DNA of 64,000 nucleotides from Synaphobranchus kaupii (taxonomy: Eukaryota > Chordata > Actinopteri > Anguilliformes > Synaphobranchidae), in the NCBI GenBank assembly GCA_029718625.1, contig CM056376.1:111640373-111704372 (forward strand), written 5' to 3'. This document shows, piece by piece, positions 36,907 through 48,583 of this stretch; within the stretch, counting starts at the first letter, position 1; each line of letters begins with the position of its first letter. A model generated the notes under the pieces. That model was given only the letters and a program-made list of their open reading frames with translations, was not told the DNA's origin and did not search any database. The position numbers and the translations under genes were made by a program.

Positions 36907-38799
36907 TCTGGGATTTCAACCCGCAGCCTCTTACAGTACTGTATCACTGATATCTCTCTGGATCCAATCTCTCTGGATCCAATGTAGAGCCACTATTCTC
37001 ATGTGTAAAGACACCATAAAACACCCTCCGTATTCCTAACAGTAAACAAAGTCAGAGATGGCCAACTTAAGTCATGCACTTAAGTGCCTCTCCTGCACGG
37101 ATTTAACGCGGACTGAGATACGCCAAATTCTAACCTACACTACGCAGGCGCGTTTCTCAAAATGTGGGTGGCACTGGGCATGATATTCTAATGACCTGTT
37201 TCTTGTACCTGCCCCCTGGGTTGCCAGCTTTCTACTAAAAAAAATGTTTGTGGGGGTATACATTTTGAACGTGTCAGGGACAGTGCCTTTAATAACCGCA
37301 TTTGCCTTTGTAAAATCCTGCCTTTGCGCATCGTTCTTAGTTGCTCTTTTTATTTTTATTTTTTTACAATTTACCGAATAAAGTAATGTACGCAATGTAA
37401 CATAATAGCCTACATATATGCAACGTCTTGAACTTAACCAGTTGAAGTCACATGCTTAATAATAGCCCACTTGCAACCACTTTCCAAAGATTTATTTTTT
37501 GAGTGCATGTGTCACATGCTGAAAGGATGTGGCCTGGAAAGAAAGAGATTGTAACTGGGAGCACTGGTAGATCTACACTACAGGGAGTTACTTTGCGCTT
37601 CCTAATAATTTTGGAGCAGCTGTGCTCACACAAGTAGGCTACGAAAATGTCTTTCTGTCAAAGCGGATATGATCCAGACACTGTCTATCAATTAATCCAT
37701 TTATTATTGGTCTGGTATTATATACCAGACGATAGCCTACTTTTACATATATTTTTTTTATGACAGCTCTTTGAGAATTGTAAGTAGGCTAGGAAAAAAT
37801 AAGACCAATATTATTTTCAAAGAACATGAACTCATTCTAGCATACATTTTTGAGAAAGATGGTGTATTTTTCATAATCAGCTATTGGCGGCGCTAGACAT
37901 AAACCACCCTTTTTTACGAACAAATTTGCTTACTTAAAATGATTTAGTGAAAACTTTGAATACACGTATCTTGCAGACACGCCTCATTTTCATGAAATTT
38001 CCACCCCACGTGCGTAATTCCATGTATATACTGGAGAGACGCTTTAAAACAGCAGATAACTCAAATGTCTGAATCACAAATAGCTTAAGCTACGCGGAAT
38101 TTTGGGAGTAAATCCCATTTGCCCGTGCTTATCTCAAGTCTGGGCCTTAGACTGGAACTTTTGGCTGTTTCCAGTCCATAGGAGATATGTTGGGAATGTC
38201 ATGTGACAGAATTTGAGAGAATGTTGCTGTAATGGCGACATGTAGTCCAGCTGTCTCTCGTGTTCGTGTTTGTTGGTTTGAATGTGTTTTGTTGTGTCAG
38301 GCTTTTGTTTTTTTCATGCGCTGTGTGTGTGTGTTGTGGTATGGGGAAGCGGGCTGGAGATTTTTCAGGGCAGTCCTGCTGCTTGTTTTGATAATATTGA
38401 CGAATTGTCTAGTCGGGATAATTTTGTTTGTGGTTGTCACCATGGAGACACATTTGCAACATATGCTCGGGAATGTCCGTTATTAGCCTATTAACCTATT
38501 GTTAGCCTATTGTCAGAAGCAGTTTGTGAAAATTTAATTTTAAATTAAGTTTTGTTCGGTAATACTCATTTGAGCATCTCGGGGCAATACTGAAGGACCG
38601 TCCATGCATTTTTTGTTTTATTTTTTCTTCACGATACATCGTTCATTGAAAGGCAGCTATTTTACCTAGTGACATCACGACCGCAGTTGGTCCAAAATGG
38701 CTGCGGTCTAGTGAAGAAACGGCAAACTTTAACTTCTTTTTCCAGCAAATACAGGTCGATTTGAGATTTGAACGCACCCCCATATTTCATTTAAGGTAA

Positions 38800-38847
38800 A
38801 AAGCTAACGAAGCAGACCCACTTCATGTGCTTCATGTCCCCTTTAAA
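38800..38847. mobile_element. Probable TTAA-type transposon end next to exon 2
   Basis: The stretch ends TTCATGTCCCCTTTAA; its reverse complement starts TTAAAGGGGACATGAA, a form that resembles fish TTAA-element termini and is similar to the AGGGG end of the 45-kb element. The left boundary is not visible; the AT-rich block from about 37.8 kb may belong to it. It ends about 53 bp before exon 2. Confidence 0.4.
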
Positions 38848-38899
38848 GGATTAAATGGCGATTACTACCTGAATTACAGGGATGTTCTCCTCTCCACAG

Positions 38900-39100
38900 C
38901 CGTCCCCTTCCCACCCAACCACCGGCTGACCGTGAAGGAAGTGTTCGACAGTGATGGGAAGCCCAAAGTGGACCTGCTGAAGGCCCACCTGACCAAGGAG
39001 GGGCGCGTGGAGGAGGGCGTGGCGCTGCGACTCATCAGCGATGGGGCGGCCATCCTGCGCGCGGAGAAGAACCTGCTGGACATTGAGGCGCCGGTCACAG
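38900..39100 (+). CDS. ppp3ca: Calcineurin A catalytic subunit, exon 2
   Basis: Calcineurin A is the catalytic subunit of the Ca2+/calmodulin-dependent Ser/Thr protein phosphatase PP2B, which dephosphorylates substrates such as NFAT in the cytosol. This exon starts in phase 1 after CTCCACAG and ends before GTCAGA. It encodes about 67 residues beginning [16 protein letters not shown] and ending [11 protein letters not shown], equivalent to human residues 20-86. This is the N-terminal arm that precedes the metal-binding core. The LLDIEAPVT end matches the alpha paralogue (LLDIDAPVT); beta and gamma have MIEVEAPIT or MIEVDAPIT. The 201-bp length equals the length I recall for mammalian exon 2. 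An open frame runs through the acceptor on its 5' side, but the splice site and family alignment fix the boundary. The reading frame is intact. Its donor abuts a minisatellite. Confidence 0.97.
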
Positions 39101-40634
39101 GTCAGACTAAGTCACCACTGTCCTCCTCCACCATCCCTACCCTCCCATCACGGGTCAGCCTTAGACACTACTCACACACCTCCACCCCTACATCCCCCCA
39201 TTACCTCTATAACCCCCCCCCCTGCCTCAGTCACGGGTCAGCCTTAGTCACCGCTCACACACCTCCACCCCCACATCCCTCATTCCCCCTATAACACCCC
39301 CTCAGTCAGGGGTCAGCCTTAGTCACCACTCACACACCTCCACCCCCACAACCCCCATTCCCCCTATAACCCCCACCCCCCCCCTCAGTCACGGGTCAGC
39401 CTTAATCACTACTCACACACCTCCACCCCTACATCCCTCATTCCCTCTATAACCCCCCCTCAGTCAGGGGTCAGCCTTAGTCACCACTCACACACCTCCA
39501 CCCCCACAACCCCCATTCCCCCTATAACCCCCACCCTCCCCTCAGTCATGGGTCAGCCTTAATCACTACTCACACACCTCCACCCCTACATCCCTCATTC
39601 CCCCTATAACCCCCCCCTCAGTCAGGGGTCAGCCTTGGTCACCGCTCACACACCTCCACCCCCACAACCCCCATTCCCCCTATAACCCCCACCCCCCCCC
39701 TCAGTCAGGGGTCAGCCTTAATCACTACTCACCGCCTCCACCCACACATCCCTCATTCCCCCTATAACCCCCACCCCCCCTCAGTCAGGGGTCAGCCTTA
39801 ATCACTACTCACCGCCTCCACCCACACATCCCTCATTCCCCCTATAACCCCCACCCCCCCTCAGTCAGGGGTCAGCCTTAATCACTACTCACACACCTCC
39901 ACCCCCACATCCCTCTATTCCCCCTATAACCCCCACCCCCCCTCAGTCAGGGGTCAGCCTTAATCACTACGCACACCTCCACCCCCACATCCCTCTATTC
40001 CCCCTATAACCCCCACCCCCCCCTCAGTCAGGGGTCAGCCTTAATCACTACTCACCACCTCCACCCACACATCCCCCTATTCCCCCTATAACCCCCACCC
40101 CCCCTCAGTCAGGGGTCAGCCTTAATCACTACTCACCGCCTCCACCCACACATCCCCCTATAACCCCCACCCCCCCCTCAGTCAGGGGTCAGCCTTAATC
40201 ACTACTCACCGCCTCCACCCACACATCCCCCTATAACCCCCACCCCCCCTCAGTCAGGGGTCAGCCTTAATCACTACTCACCACCTCCACCCACACATCC
40301 CCCTATTCCCCCTATAACCCCCACCCCCCCTCAGTCAGGGGTCAGCCTTAATCACTACTCACCGCCTCCACCCACACATCCCCCTATAACCCCCACCCCC
40401 CCTCAGTCAGGGGTCAGCCTTAATCACTACTCACCACCTCCACCCACACATCCCCCTATTCCCCCTATAACCCCCACCCCCCCTCAGTCAGGGGTCAGCC
40501 TTAATCACTACTCACCGCCTCCACCCACACATCCCACTATTCCCCCTATAACCCCCACCCTCCCTCAGTCAGGGGTCAGCCTTAATCACTACTCACCGCC
40601 TCCACCCACACATCCCCCTATTCCCCCTATAACG
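39092..40634. repeat. Minisatellite, about 80-bp unit, starting at the exon 2 donor
   Basis: About 20 units of 56 to 83 bp contain GTCAGGGGTCAGCCTTAATC, then ACTACTCACCGCCTCCACCC, then C-rich sequence with CCCCTATAACCCCCACC. The first unit begins within the last bases of exon 2. The junction sequence TCACAGGTCAGACTAAGTCA matches the repeat form TCACGGGTCAGCCTTAGTCA at 17 of 20 positions. Units at the left are more diverged and units in the middle and right are nearly identical. Confidence 0.95.
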
Positions 40635-40654
40635 CCACACACACTCTCACGAGC

Positions 40655-40727
40655 AACAAAAACACATGCTCTCACACGCACACACACTCAAACATACTCT
40701 CACACACATCACACACACACACACTCC
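40655..40727. repeat. (CA)n-rich tract
   Basis: An imperfect CA tract (ACACACTCAAACATACTCTC interruptions) directly after the roughly 80-bp minisatellite. Confidence 0.9.
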
Positions 40728-41160
40728 CGGGTGTGAGTCACCAGACTTCGTCCCAGCAGGGCCGATAAGCATCACACGGTTGCAGATTGATGGAGCAGCT
40801 TATGATAAGGACAAGGTCCCCCTGACTGACTCACTCCCTTTTATTTATTTTACTCTTTACCCCAACCCTAAGCCTCTCTTTTCTGCACTATTGAAGCTGT
40901 TGTTCTGTACTGCACTGAGAGGCTCAATCCGCCTGCTCTTGAAAGGAAACGCACAGACACTGGCGTACACAGAACGAGCCCCCACTACATCAGTGCTTTT
41001 TATGATCGTGCACTTTGCCGTTTGTGGTGAAAGGTAAAATTGTCAGTATTAAATCAACTCTGAGTTTATAGGAGTCTAGCAGGGACACTATGTGCTCTAT
41101 TAGAGTTCATTATTACACTAAACACTTTGCTATGCAGGAAGCATTTGGCTTCTCTAGAAC

Positions 41161-41391
41161 CCGGGTTTTCAACAGGCGGTCGGTATGCCCCTGGGGGTCC
41201 TTGAAGGTACTGTAGGGGGTCCCTGGCCAGACTTAATATGCAATGACTATATATAGATTTGAGAAAATATTTCAAAATATAAACCTATATATATAACCAA
41301 ACATTTTAAAAATATTACATTTTTAACTTATGATGGGGGTCGTCTGGATGCCTTTGAGTCCCTGGATCAGAAAAGGTTGAAAAGCCCCGCT
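41161..41391. mobile_element. Probable small DNA transposon or repeat
   Basis: Begins CCCGGGTTTTCAACAGGCGG and ends AAAAGGTTGAAAAGCCCC, with weak inverted termini (GGGTTTTCAAC and GGGCTTTTCAAC). The AT-rich core is flanked by GGGGGTCCCTGGCCAGACTT and GGGGGTCGTCTGGATGCC. Confidence 0.5.
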
Positions 41392-41768
41392 TTGTAAGAC
41401 TGCATCTCCAAGCACAATGAGCTGTATTCAAGTTTCCTTTATTATATTTTAAAATAACAATTATTTTGCTTTGGTGTTTTCACAATGTATAGCAAGTAAC
41501 AGAACCCTTGGATCGTCCTGTAATGGGATCAAGTGACAGTGTGACTCAGAATGGGAGTAAAACCTAATTTGCAAAGGGAAACTGTTTGAAGAAGATTTCA
41601 CTTTACTGTAACAGGGTTTTTTTTTGTGATGGGGAGAGGGAAACTGTGTGTGTTTGGCTGTAATATCTCTAATTATCTTACACCGACTGTTGCCATCATC
41701 CCTGCTGGAATTCTCAGCAGATATCCCTGTCAATCAATATTCAGGAAGTAATTGTAATAATAATTACA

Positions 41769-41840
41769 ATAATAATACATTGCATTTATCTAGCACCTTT
41801 CCAGAGCCCTAGGTTGCCTAACAAGGCTAAACACAAAGGA
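41769..41840. mobile_element. Interspersed repeat fragment
   Basis: ACATTGCATTTATCTAGCAC followed by CTTTCCAGAGCCC, preceded by an AATAAT run, resembles the tail of a frequent fish retroelement. Class not assigned. Confidence 0.4.
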
Positions 41841-42604
41841 CAGTGATTATAACAGCAACAGAAAGCGACACAGAGCATATACTGTACACATACACATAGA
41901 ACACTGTGGGTAATAATGGGTAAGATCAACAGAAAAAGTCTAAACGCTAGCAGAACCCGCCCGTGGTAGAGGCTAATTGTGGGTTGTACTGAAGAGATGG
42001 GTCTTTGATAGTAGGATCAGTGATATTTCTTTTGGTTTCTGGTTTCTGTACATAGGGCACAGTGATCAGAGCTTTTTTATTAGCCATGTTTCAGTTTAGA
42101 TTTTATTTTATTCACCATATAAATTAGAATCAGCTGTAGTCATTACCTCCTTTACTGCCCTGCAGTCTTCTCTTCTTCCTCACATAGCGCTCTTTTTATC
42201 CCCTTAATTTAGCAAAACTGCTCATCCACTGCAAAAAAAAGAAATACATTTTCACAGCAGTCCAAGACTGTGATGAACTGTAGCTGCCAAGCCCATTTTT
42301 GCCCACATCAGTTTTTCAAAGCATATTTTTACCCCCGTTATTGGAAAGCCCTGTCATTTAAGTAGACCCGTCCCATCTTTGGAACATGTGTCAGTTGAGC
42401 AGAGCATAGACTGGTCTGTGTGATTTAGTGTCACACGCCAGCTGACAGTCGCATACATTATTAATCTCATTCACCTCACCTTCGGCTCAGCCCTTAGTGT
42501 GGACTGTAGATGTGTGCAGACTGCCAGTCATGGATGTGCAGTATGTACCTTCCCTGGCCATGTACTACACGCTAAACCCTACTGCTGTCTCTGGTTGTGC
42601 GTAA

Positions 42605-42718
42605 TCGCATTCCATGAACAAGGACATTGAATATATCAGAGAACATAATTGCATTCACATTCCACGAACAAGGACATTGAATATATCAGAGAACATGATT
42701 ACATGTATTCAATCATAG
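42605..42718. repeat. 60-bp tandem duplication
   Basis: CATTCCATGAACAAGGACAT and CATTCCACGAACAAGGACAT, each continuing TGAATATATCAGAGAACAT, exactly 60 bp apart. The two copies are nearly identical, so this is recent. Confidence 0.9.
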
Positions 42719-44233
42719 TCACAAAAGACATTTGGTTTCCTGCAGCCACTAAACACTAACATTTTGAGAGACTGTTTACCGTAGGTATCCTTAAATGCAT
42801 CATTTAAAAAAAAAAAAAAAGGTTTATTTGGGAAACACGTGTACGTCAGTGCGGCATCCAGAGAACGCTTTTAAAACGTGTCTGAAATCCCAGAACATTT
42901 TCCTCTGTCACGTAAGGCCCAATTAAGGATAATTAGGCTGTGTTTGCGTGTTGGAGTGAGATTTCTTCCTACTCGTTTGCAGTAGGCTGAAGTTGCCTCG
43001 CACGAAGGACAGCATTTTTACGCCGTACTTTGTCTGATTAATTAAAAGGGGGGAATTAAATTGTGTGTGGAGTTTTTGCCCGTTGGCACCCTGCTGTCCC
43101 AGGCAATACCATCCGCCGGCATCACTCTTATGTCTCCCATTACGAATGCCTTTTGTTTTGAAAAGTGCCACCTCACGCACTTCTGTGGTCCCTGTTTGCA
43201 CAGCTGGGATTTCTCAGGACTAAGGCAGGACTTTGGCCAAGTTTACAGACCATCACTGGATTAAACCCCAGTGACTAACATGGCAAGGTTGCAACATTTG
43301 TGCTGTCCAAACATGGTTTTTATGAGTTTGTGGTAGTCGGACTGTATTTAAAAAAAAATCTTAATGTGTGTGTGTTAGATTAAGGGTCTTTCCTGACCAG
43401 TTTCTGGCTTCATTTTATGGCCTGATACCAGACCAAGCCGAACTCTCATATTTATATCAAAACGTTCTGTTTTTAACAGTGTGCAGAGTCTGTCGGGGTG
43501 GTCAGCTTTCTGTCAGGCATAGGTGTTGATTAGTCTTCAGTGTCCATACACAACACAGTCCACTGGTCTACACAGTGCTCTATATAACTGCCCCTTTTAT
43601 TGGCTTACTGCTGGCCAGTAAAAGCATGCGATTGGTTGGAACTCTGTGCTTGTGCTCTCAATGATCCTCATTACTACTCAAGACTTTTCACTTGTTATAT
43701 TTTAATATTCATGTCACATCGTTGTATAATACTCAATTTATATTATCATATTTGTAAACAGTAATATCATATACATTGAATGTATGATTATAATTTGTCA
43801 TTCCGTACAGATCCACCTCCTCCTGTTTATTCCAGAGCATGTTTGGCCATGGCAGAGACCCTGTTGTGTAAAGCATAGCTGCAGACATTCAGTTTAGCCC
43901 ACTTTCCCTGAAGGGTCTTCTGTAGCATGGCAGTGATTATGCGGTAAATGGACAGCCAGTCACAGACTTCTACCTGTGAATGTGAAGAAGCCATTCTCAA
44001 TAATCAAACTTTAAAGTGCAAAAGCCAAAATACATGTCATGTGCAGTGTAGCGCATTTATTAAAAGCGTTGATGTTAAATGGGTTTAGTGTTGTAGAGGG
44101 AACGTTAAAAATAGACTGGCCTAAATCCACAACCCCCCGTCTCAGGAATGCAGTCTGCGTAGCTGCAGAATTACTGTGCTTTTCCCTCTGCCCGTCGGTA
44201 ACGGGACGCCCATGATCCCCTCACGGCCGTCCT

Positions 44234-44970
44234 GAGTGGACGCACATTTCGGTAATCATCGCGCTGGTCTGGGTCCTTCGTTAACGTTAAGCGTGGCTCT
44301 CCCCCTCCTGCCCACACAGAGTGAACACGCATAGAGATAATCACTGTGCTGGTCTGGATCCTTCGTTAACGTTAAGCGTGGCTCTCCCCCTCCTGCCCAC
44401 ACAGAGTGAACACGCATAGAGATAATCACTGTGCTGGTCTGGATCCTTCGTTAACGTTAAAGGTGGCTCTCCCCCTCCTGCCCACACAGAGTGAACACGC
44501 ATAGAGATAATCACTGTGCTGGTCTGGATCCTTCGTTAACGTTAAGCGTGGCTCTCCCCCTCCTGCCCACACTGAGTGAACACGCATAGAGATAATCACT
44601 GTGCTGGTCTGGATCCTTCGTTAACGTTAAGCGTGGCTCTCCCCCTCCTGCCCACACAGAGTGAACACGCATAGAGATAATCACTGTGCTGGTCTGGATC
44701 CTTCGTTAACGTTAAGCGTGGCTCTCCCCCTCCTGCCCACACTGAGTGAACACACATAGAGATAATCACTGTGCTGGTCTGGATCCTTCGTTAACGTTAA
44801 GCGTGGCTCTCCCCCTCCTGCCCACACAGAGTGAACACACATAGAGATAATCACTGTGCTGGTCTGGATCCTTCGTTAACGTTAAACGTGGCTCTCCCCC
44901 TCCTGCCCACACAGAGTGAACACGCATAGAGGTAATCATCGCGCTGGTCTGGATCCTTCGTTAACGTTAA
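44234..44970. repeat. Minisatellite, 85-bp unit, about nine copies
   Basis: The unit contains GAGATAATCACTGTGCTGGT, then CTGGATCCTTCGTTAACGTT, then AAGCGTGGCTCTCCCCCTCC, then TGCCCACACAGAGTGAACAC. The spacing is exactly 85 bp. The first and last units carry the variant GGTAATCATCGCGCTGGTCT while inner units carry ATAATCACTGTGCTGGTCT, so the centre expanded from a variant form. The right end is interrupted by a transposon. Confidence 0.97.
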
Positions 44971-45744
44971 AGGGGTAATAAACACTAAATCAATTTTTTT
45001 GATTTATAAAGCCGAGTATCTTGTCTCCGATTAATAAATCACATAAATCTTATTCCCGTAGTTAAAAAAATAATAAAAATCTAATTAAGCCGTGCTTAAT
45101 TAGTTTAAAAAAAGAGCCATTCGCTGCCACCCAAAAGTGAAAGGTTTCGGCTGGAGCCTCGCCCCTGTCCGTGGTGTAGATCGTAAGTAAAAAATCTTTT
45201 GTCCACATAAGCAAGTCAGCGGCCCATCTCTGCCCCTCTTCTTCATTGATGGGTGAATGAAGGTTAGCCCGCTCATTTCAAACTGCCTGAGGTTAGCCCG
45301 CTCATTTCAAACTGACAGCCTGGACAGTGCTAACGACTTATATAACTTCCTAGACCGTTGCTAAATTGAATAAATATTGCACGTTAACACCAAACTGATT
45401 AGCTAGCTCAGTGTTGATATAACTAAGATATTCAATGTAAAACAAGTGTTCTTTACCATACATTTCAGCATCTGCAATCACAAGTTGATATTGTATCAAT
45501 GGTAGCCAATTTTATAGAATCGCCACAACAGGTCAGTCACAGACGCGGGATTGTTTTCTCCCTCGTTGGTAACTTCCGCCCCGTGCCTATGGTGCGTAAC
45601 CGAATGGATCTAGGGCCCCACCCCCCAACTGTAACTCCTCTCTCCTACCCCTCCCCTCTGTGCTCTCACTCTTAAACCCAATTAGCATCTTTTGAAATTG
45701 TGAAGTGGTCGCAGACAGGTCAAAAGTCGGTGTTACTGTACACT
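44971..45744. mobile_element. TTAA-targeting non-autonomous DNA transposon inside the 85-bp minisatellite
   Basis: The 774-bp insert is flanked by TTAA on both sides (44967-44970 and 45745-45748). The minisatellite unit reads continuously across if the insert and one TTAA are removed. Duplicated TTAA is characteristic of the piggyBac and Kolobok superfamilies. The ends (AGGGGTAATAAACAC and, reverse-complemented, AGTGTACAGTAACAC) are only partly similar. The interior has no transposase ORF and contains a 25-bp direct repeat starting GGTTAGCCCGCTCATTTC (45261 and 45291). Confidence 0.78.
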
Positions 45745-45850
45745 TTAAGCGCGGCTTGCCCCCTCACACCCATATTGACTGAACGGACAAAGCGGTAATC
45801 GTCAGGTTGTTCTGGCTGCTTCATTACTGTTAAGCACGGCTTACACACAG
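45745..45850. repeat. Diverged orphan unit of the 85-bp minisatellite
   Basis: AAGCGCGGCTTGCCCCCTC, CTGAACGGACAAAGCGGTAA and TTCATTACTGTTAAGCACGG follow the order of the 85-bp unit with many substitutions. It is separated from the array only by the TTAA element, so it is the right-hand edge of the original array. Confidence 0.8.
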
Positions 45851-47673
45851 CAGCTTGAATGACACCATTAGTCTTTCTGGTTCAGAATCAGGTCATTATA
45901 TTTTACCCATTAGCTTCTCCTAACCTCAAGAGCTTCATAATAATAGTAATGTACTGTGGAAAGCTGATCAGCACAGCCTGTTCTAAATCCAAATGCTCAG
46001 AACTGGGAGCACCTGTTTCAAGTTGCAAATTAGATTTCTTTTTCTTTCTTTTTTTTCTTTAAATTCATCCCCTTTCACCCTGAGAGAGAAAAATAAAATT
46101 TAGCCTTCCTCCTTTTCATATTCTGACCCCAAAACTGATCCTGGAACAGCACTCTGCTCTGTGATACCAGATCTGGCCCATCCCATCACTTTCAAAGTTT
46201 GGGAAGGTGCAGGAAAAAATATTATACTATTATATATTTTTTAAACATTAATTGAAATATATTTGTCATTAATAGTCCATATATTTAATATATTGCAGTA
46301 TATTCCTTTATTGAAAGGGCTGATTCACAGTACTCTAGGCCAGTGCTGGCAGTCCACACTGCATCAATGGGACAGGCCACTTGGGAACTAGTCAGTCAGT
46401 CCAACAGTCATTAAAGCACATGTGCTGCCGTTTTCAACTGTCAGAAGAAGCCGGGTGATTTGCGTGCCGCAAGCCCAATTTGAATCGCAGACCTGCTTCG
46501 GAAAACTTTGCCAAGTTAGCCAAGCCTCATCTGTCCTGCTCTGCTCACGAGAGCTTTGTGTCGGCTTGGAATCATCAGTCCCCCCCCCCCCCTCTATTCT
46601 TTTCCAGATCAAGGTTTCATTAATTTTTAATTAGTTATGCAAAAGGCACAGATGGGAAGAATGTCTGCCATCACAACACCCCCCTTCCAAACCCCTACAA
46701 TCTGAATGTTAATGAATGGCCTAAAAAAAATACAGTTGAGTTCCTGGTAGTTTGAACAATTGGAAGGCTAACCCTCCGTTCACACAGCAAGCGACTCGGT
46801 TGACCAGAAGTCCAGTAATTTTCTATGAAACTGAGCCACCCAAGCAACTGGACATCTGAGAGTCAAATGTAGAGAAAGGTTGTTTATTTTCAGATACTAA
46901 ATTCAACTGGGTTCAAGGGTTTCAATTGATTCTAATAAAACAAAGTCTTGCCTCTTTCATAATTTGTATATGTTGGTTGCGAAATAAGATTATAAACATA
47001 GTTTTGAAGCTTCATTAAGGCGGACAAGCTAGCAGAATTGGAAAGCTTTTTTAGAAAATAGCGCGTTATCAGAGGTGCTTCTGCATTATTAAAGTGACTG
47101 TGGCTGTTTGTGTAAGGACTTTCAGCCGACTTTGGCCCCTGAGTTTTTATATAGCACTTTTCACACCAAAATGTCACAGGGAACTGAGCACTTAAAAATT
47201 ATTTTAGCAAGATAAGCCATGAATTGGGCCACAGTTACAAGAGAAATTTGTTCATTTTCTTTTAATATGAAAATAATAACAGAGTAATACTTAACTGTTA
47301 GTAATAATATTCTCTAGTCCCATTTAATGCAATTGGATGATATTGCTGCTGCTGTTGGATTATCTAGACCATGTTATTAGTAGTGTGCATTTGACACAGT
47401 TGTGGGGAAGAGGCTATTTATTACAAAAGGAATGTAAGTTTCAGAGTTGTGGTAATCTTTTAAGATGTCTGTCAATAAGATAAATATTTTTTAAATATTC
47501 GGCAACATTCCCTTCGGCCAAAAACAAAGGCAGTGTTTTGTTTGTCTGTTTCACAAGCAGTCTGCCTTCTCTCTCATTTCCGTGGCATTAAACTTGCATG
47601 GGGCTTAATGGAGCACAGAGAATTGAATTGGGAAACTGAGGAGATGGGCTGCAAGGCATCTTTGAAATTCAGG

Positions 47674-47829
<156 letters not shown>

Positions 47830-48481
47830 ACACATACACACATTCATACATGCTCTATGCAGTCTCCTGGTGTCACCCTTGTGTGGGATGATCAACACAG
47901 GCTAATTTTTCCCTCTGTAGCATTTCTTACAGAGTATAATTAAGTGCTATGGGAACTGGGAACTTAACTATAAAGTTAATGTTGTTAATGCTTAACATGG
48001 GGTGGAGGGAAGAAATGTTGTTTATTTAAAAAATTTAATCCCGTCCCAGGAGCAGGCTGGCTGCCCGTGTGTGCTGTATAAGACTGCAGGTCTGGGCACA
48101 CTAGCAGCGCCTGGCTGTTTTGTGTGATCCTGCTTCCTTTTCATCCTGCCCTCCCCAAACACCCCCCCTCACCCCAACGGGTCTGGCGCAGGAGCTGGTG
48201 GGACAGATGGAGACTCATGAGGGGTGGGGAAGGGGAGGACGACAGGACACCCCTCACAATCTGCTCCCCCCAACTTTCCCCCGGCCCTCTTCCTGCTACT
48301 GCTGATATCACCGAATCCAGCCACGCCCGTTATTCAACCAGAAACTGACACCACATTGGTACAGAAAACCCCCCTTTTTTACCTGCTCACCCTTCTGCTC
48401 CCATAGAGGCTGCAGGTCAAGGGGGGTTTGTTAAGCCGCAAGTGTGCCAGAAGGTCATGTGTTTGAAATCCAGACTGGGAT

Positions 48482-48583
48482 CCCTTATGGAAATGTAATA
48501 TACTGCAGTATATTTTAAATATATTGTGAAGATAATTTTGATATATTTACAATATACTGCAGCATATTCTTTTTCCATAGGGG
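48482..48583. mobile_element. 102-bp near-palindrome (foldback element)
   Basis: The left half begins CCCTTATGGAAATGTAATAT and the reverse complement of the right half begins CCCCTATGGAAAAAGAATAT; both continue with CTGCAGTATATT and an AATATAT stretch. It may be a very short palindromic MITE. No target-site duplication was recognised. Confidence 0.75.

Larger units (their letters stand above)
1..38899 (+). other. ppp3ca: Intron 1 of ppp3ca (3' part)
   Basis: This is the sequence upstream of the first recognised exon. In other vertebrates the first coding exon of PPP3CA encodes about 20 residues ending in a VVK-like motif and is followed by a very long intron. I saw no such exon here, so this is inferred to be intron 1. 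It ends in a normal acceptor, a pyrimidine-rich stretch ending CTCCACAG. Outside the repeats listed separately I see nothing supportable in 1-1465, 2534-4350, 6340-7075, 7490-8375, 8550-9890, 10420-13230, 16525-17345, 17525-18550, 18875-20070, 20190-24385, 28630-29365, 29595-31125, 32110-35990 and 36910-38800. These stretches hold scattered short A/T runs, CT-rich tracts (21541-21600, 21655-21745) and short homopolymers. If an alternative promoter or exon 1 lies here, I could not see it. Confidence 0.75.

Noticed and set aside
38827..39294. Treating the 155-codon frame over exon 2 as one coding unit
   Set aside because: Its 5' part precedes the acceptor and its 3' part is minisatellite; only 38900-39100 aligns with calcineurin.
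41012..41033. A possible exon 1-like end: ACTTTGCCGTTTGTGGTGAAAG followed by GT, reading TLPFVVK
   Set aside because: It lies downstream of exon 2, an in-frame stop is only a few codons upstream, and only the VVK resembles the calcineurin N-terminus.
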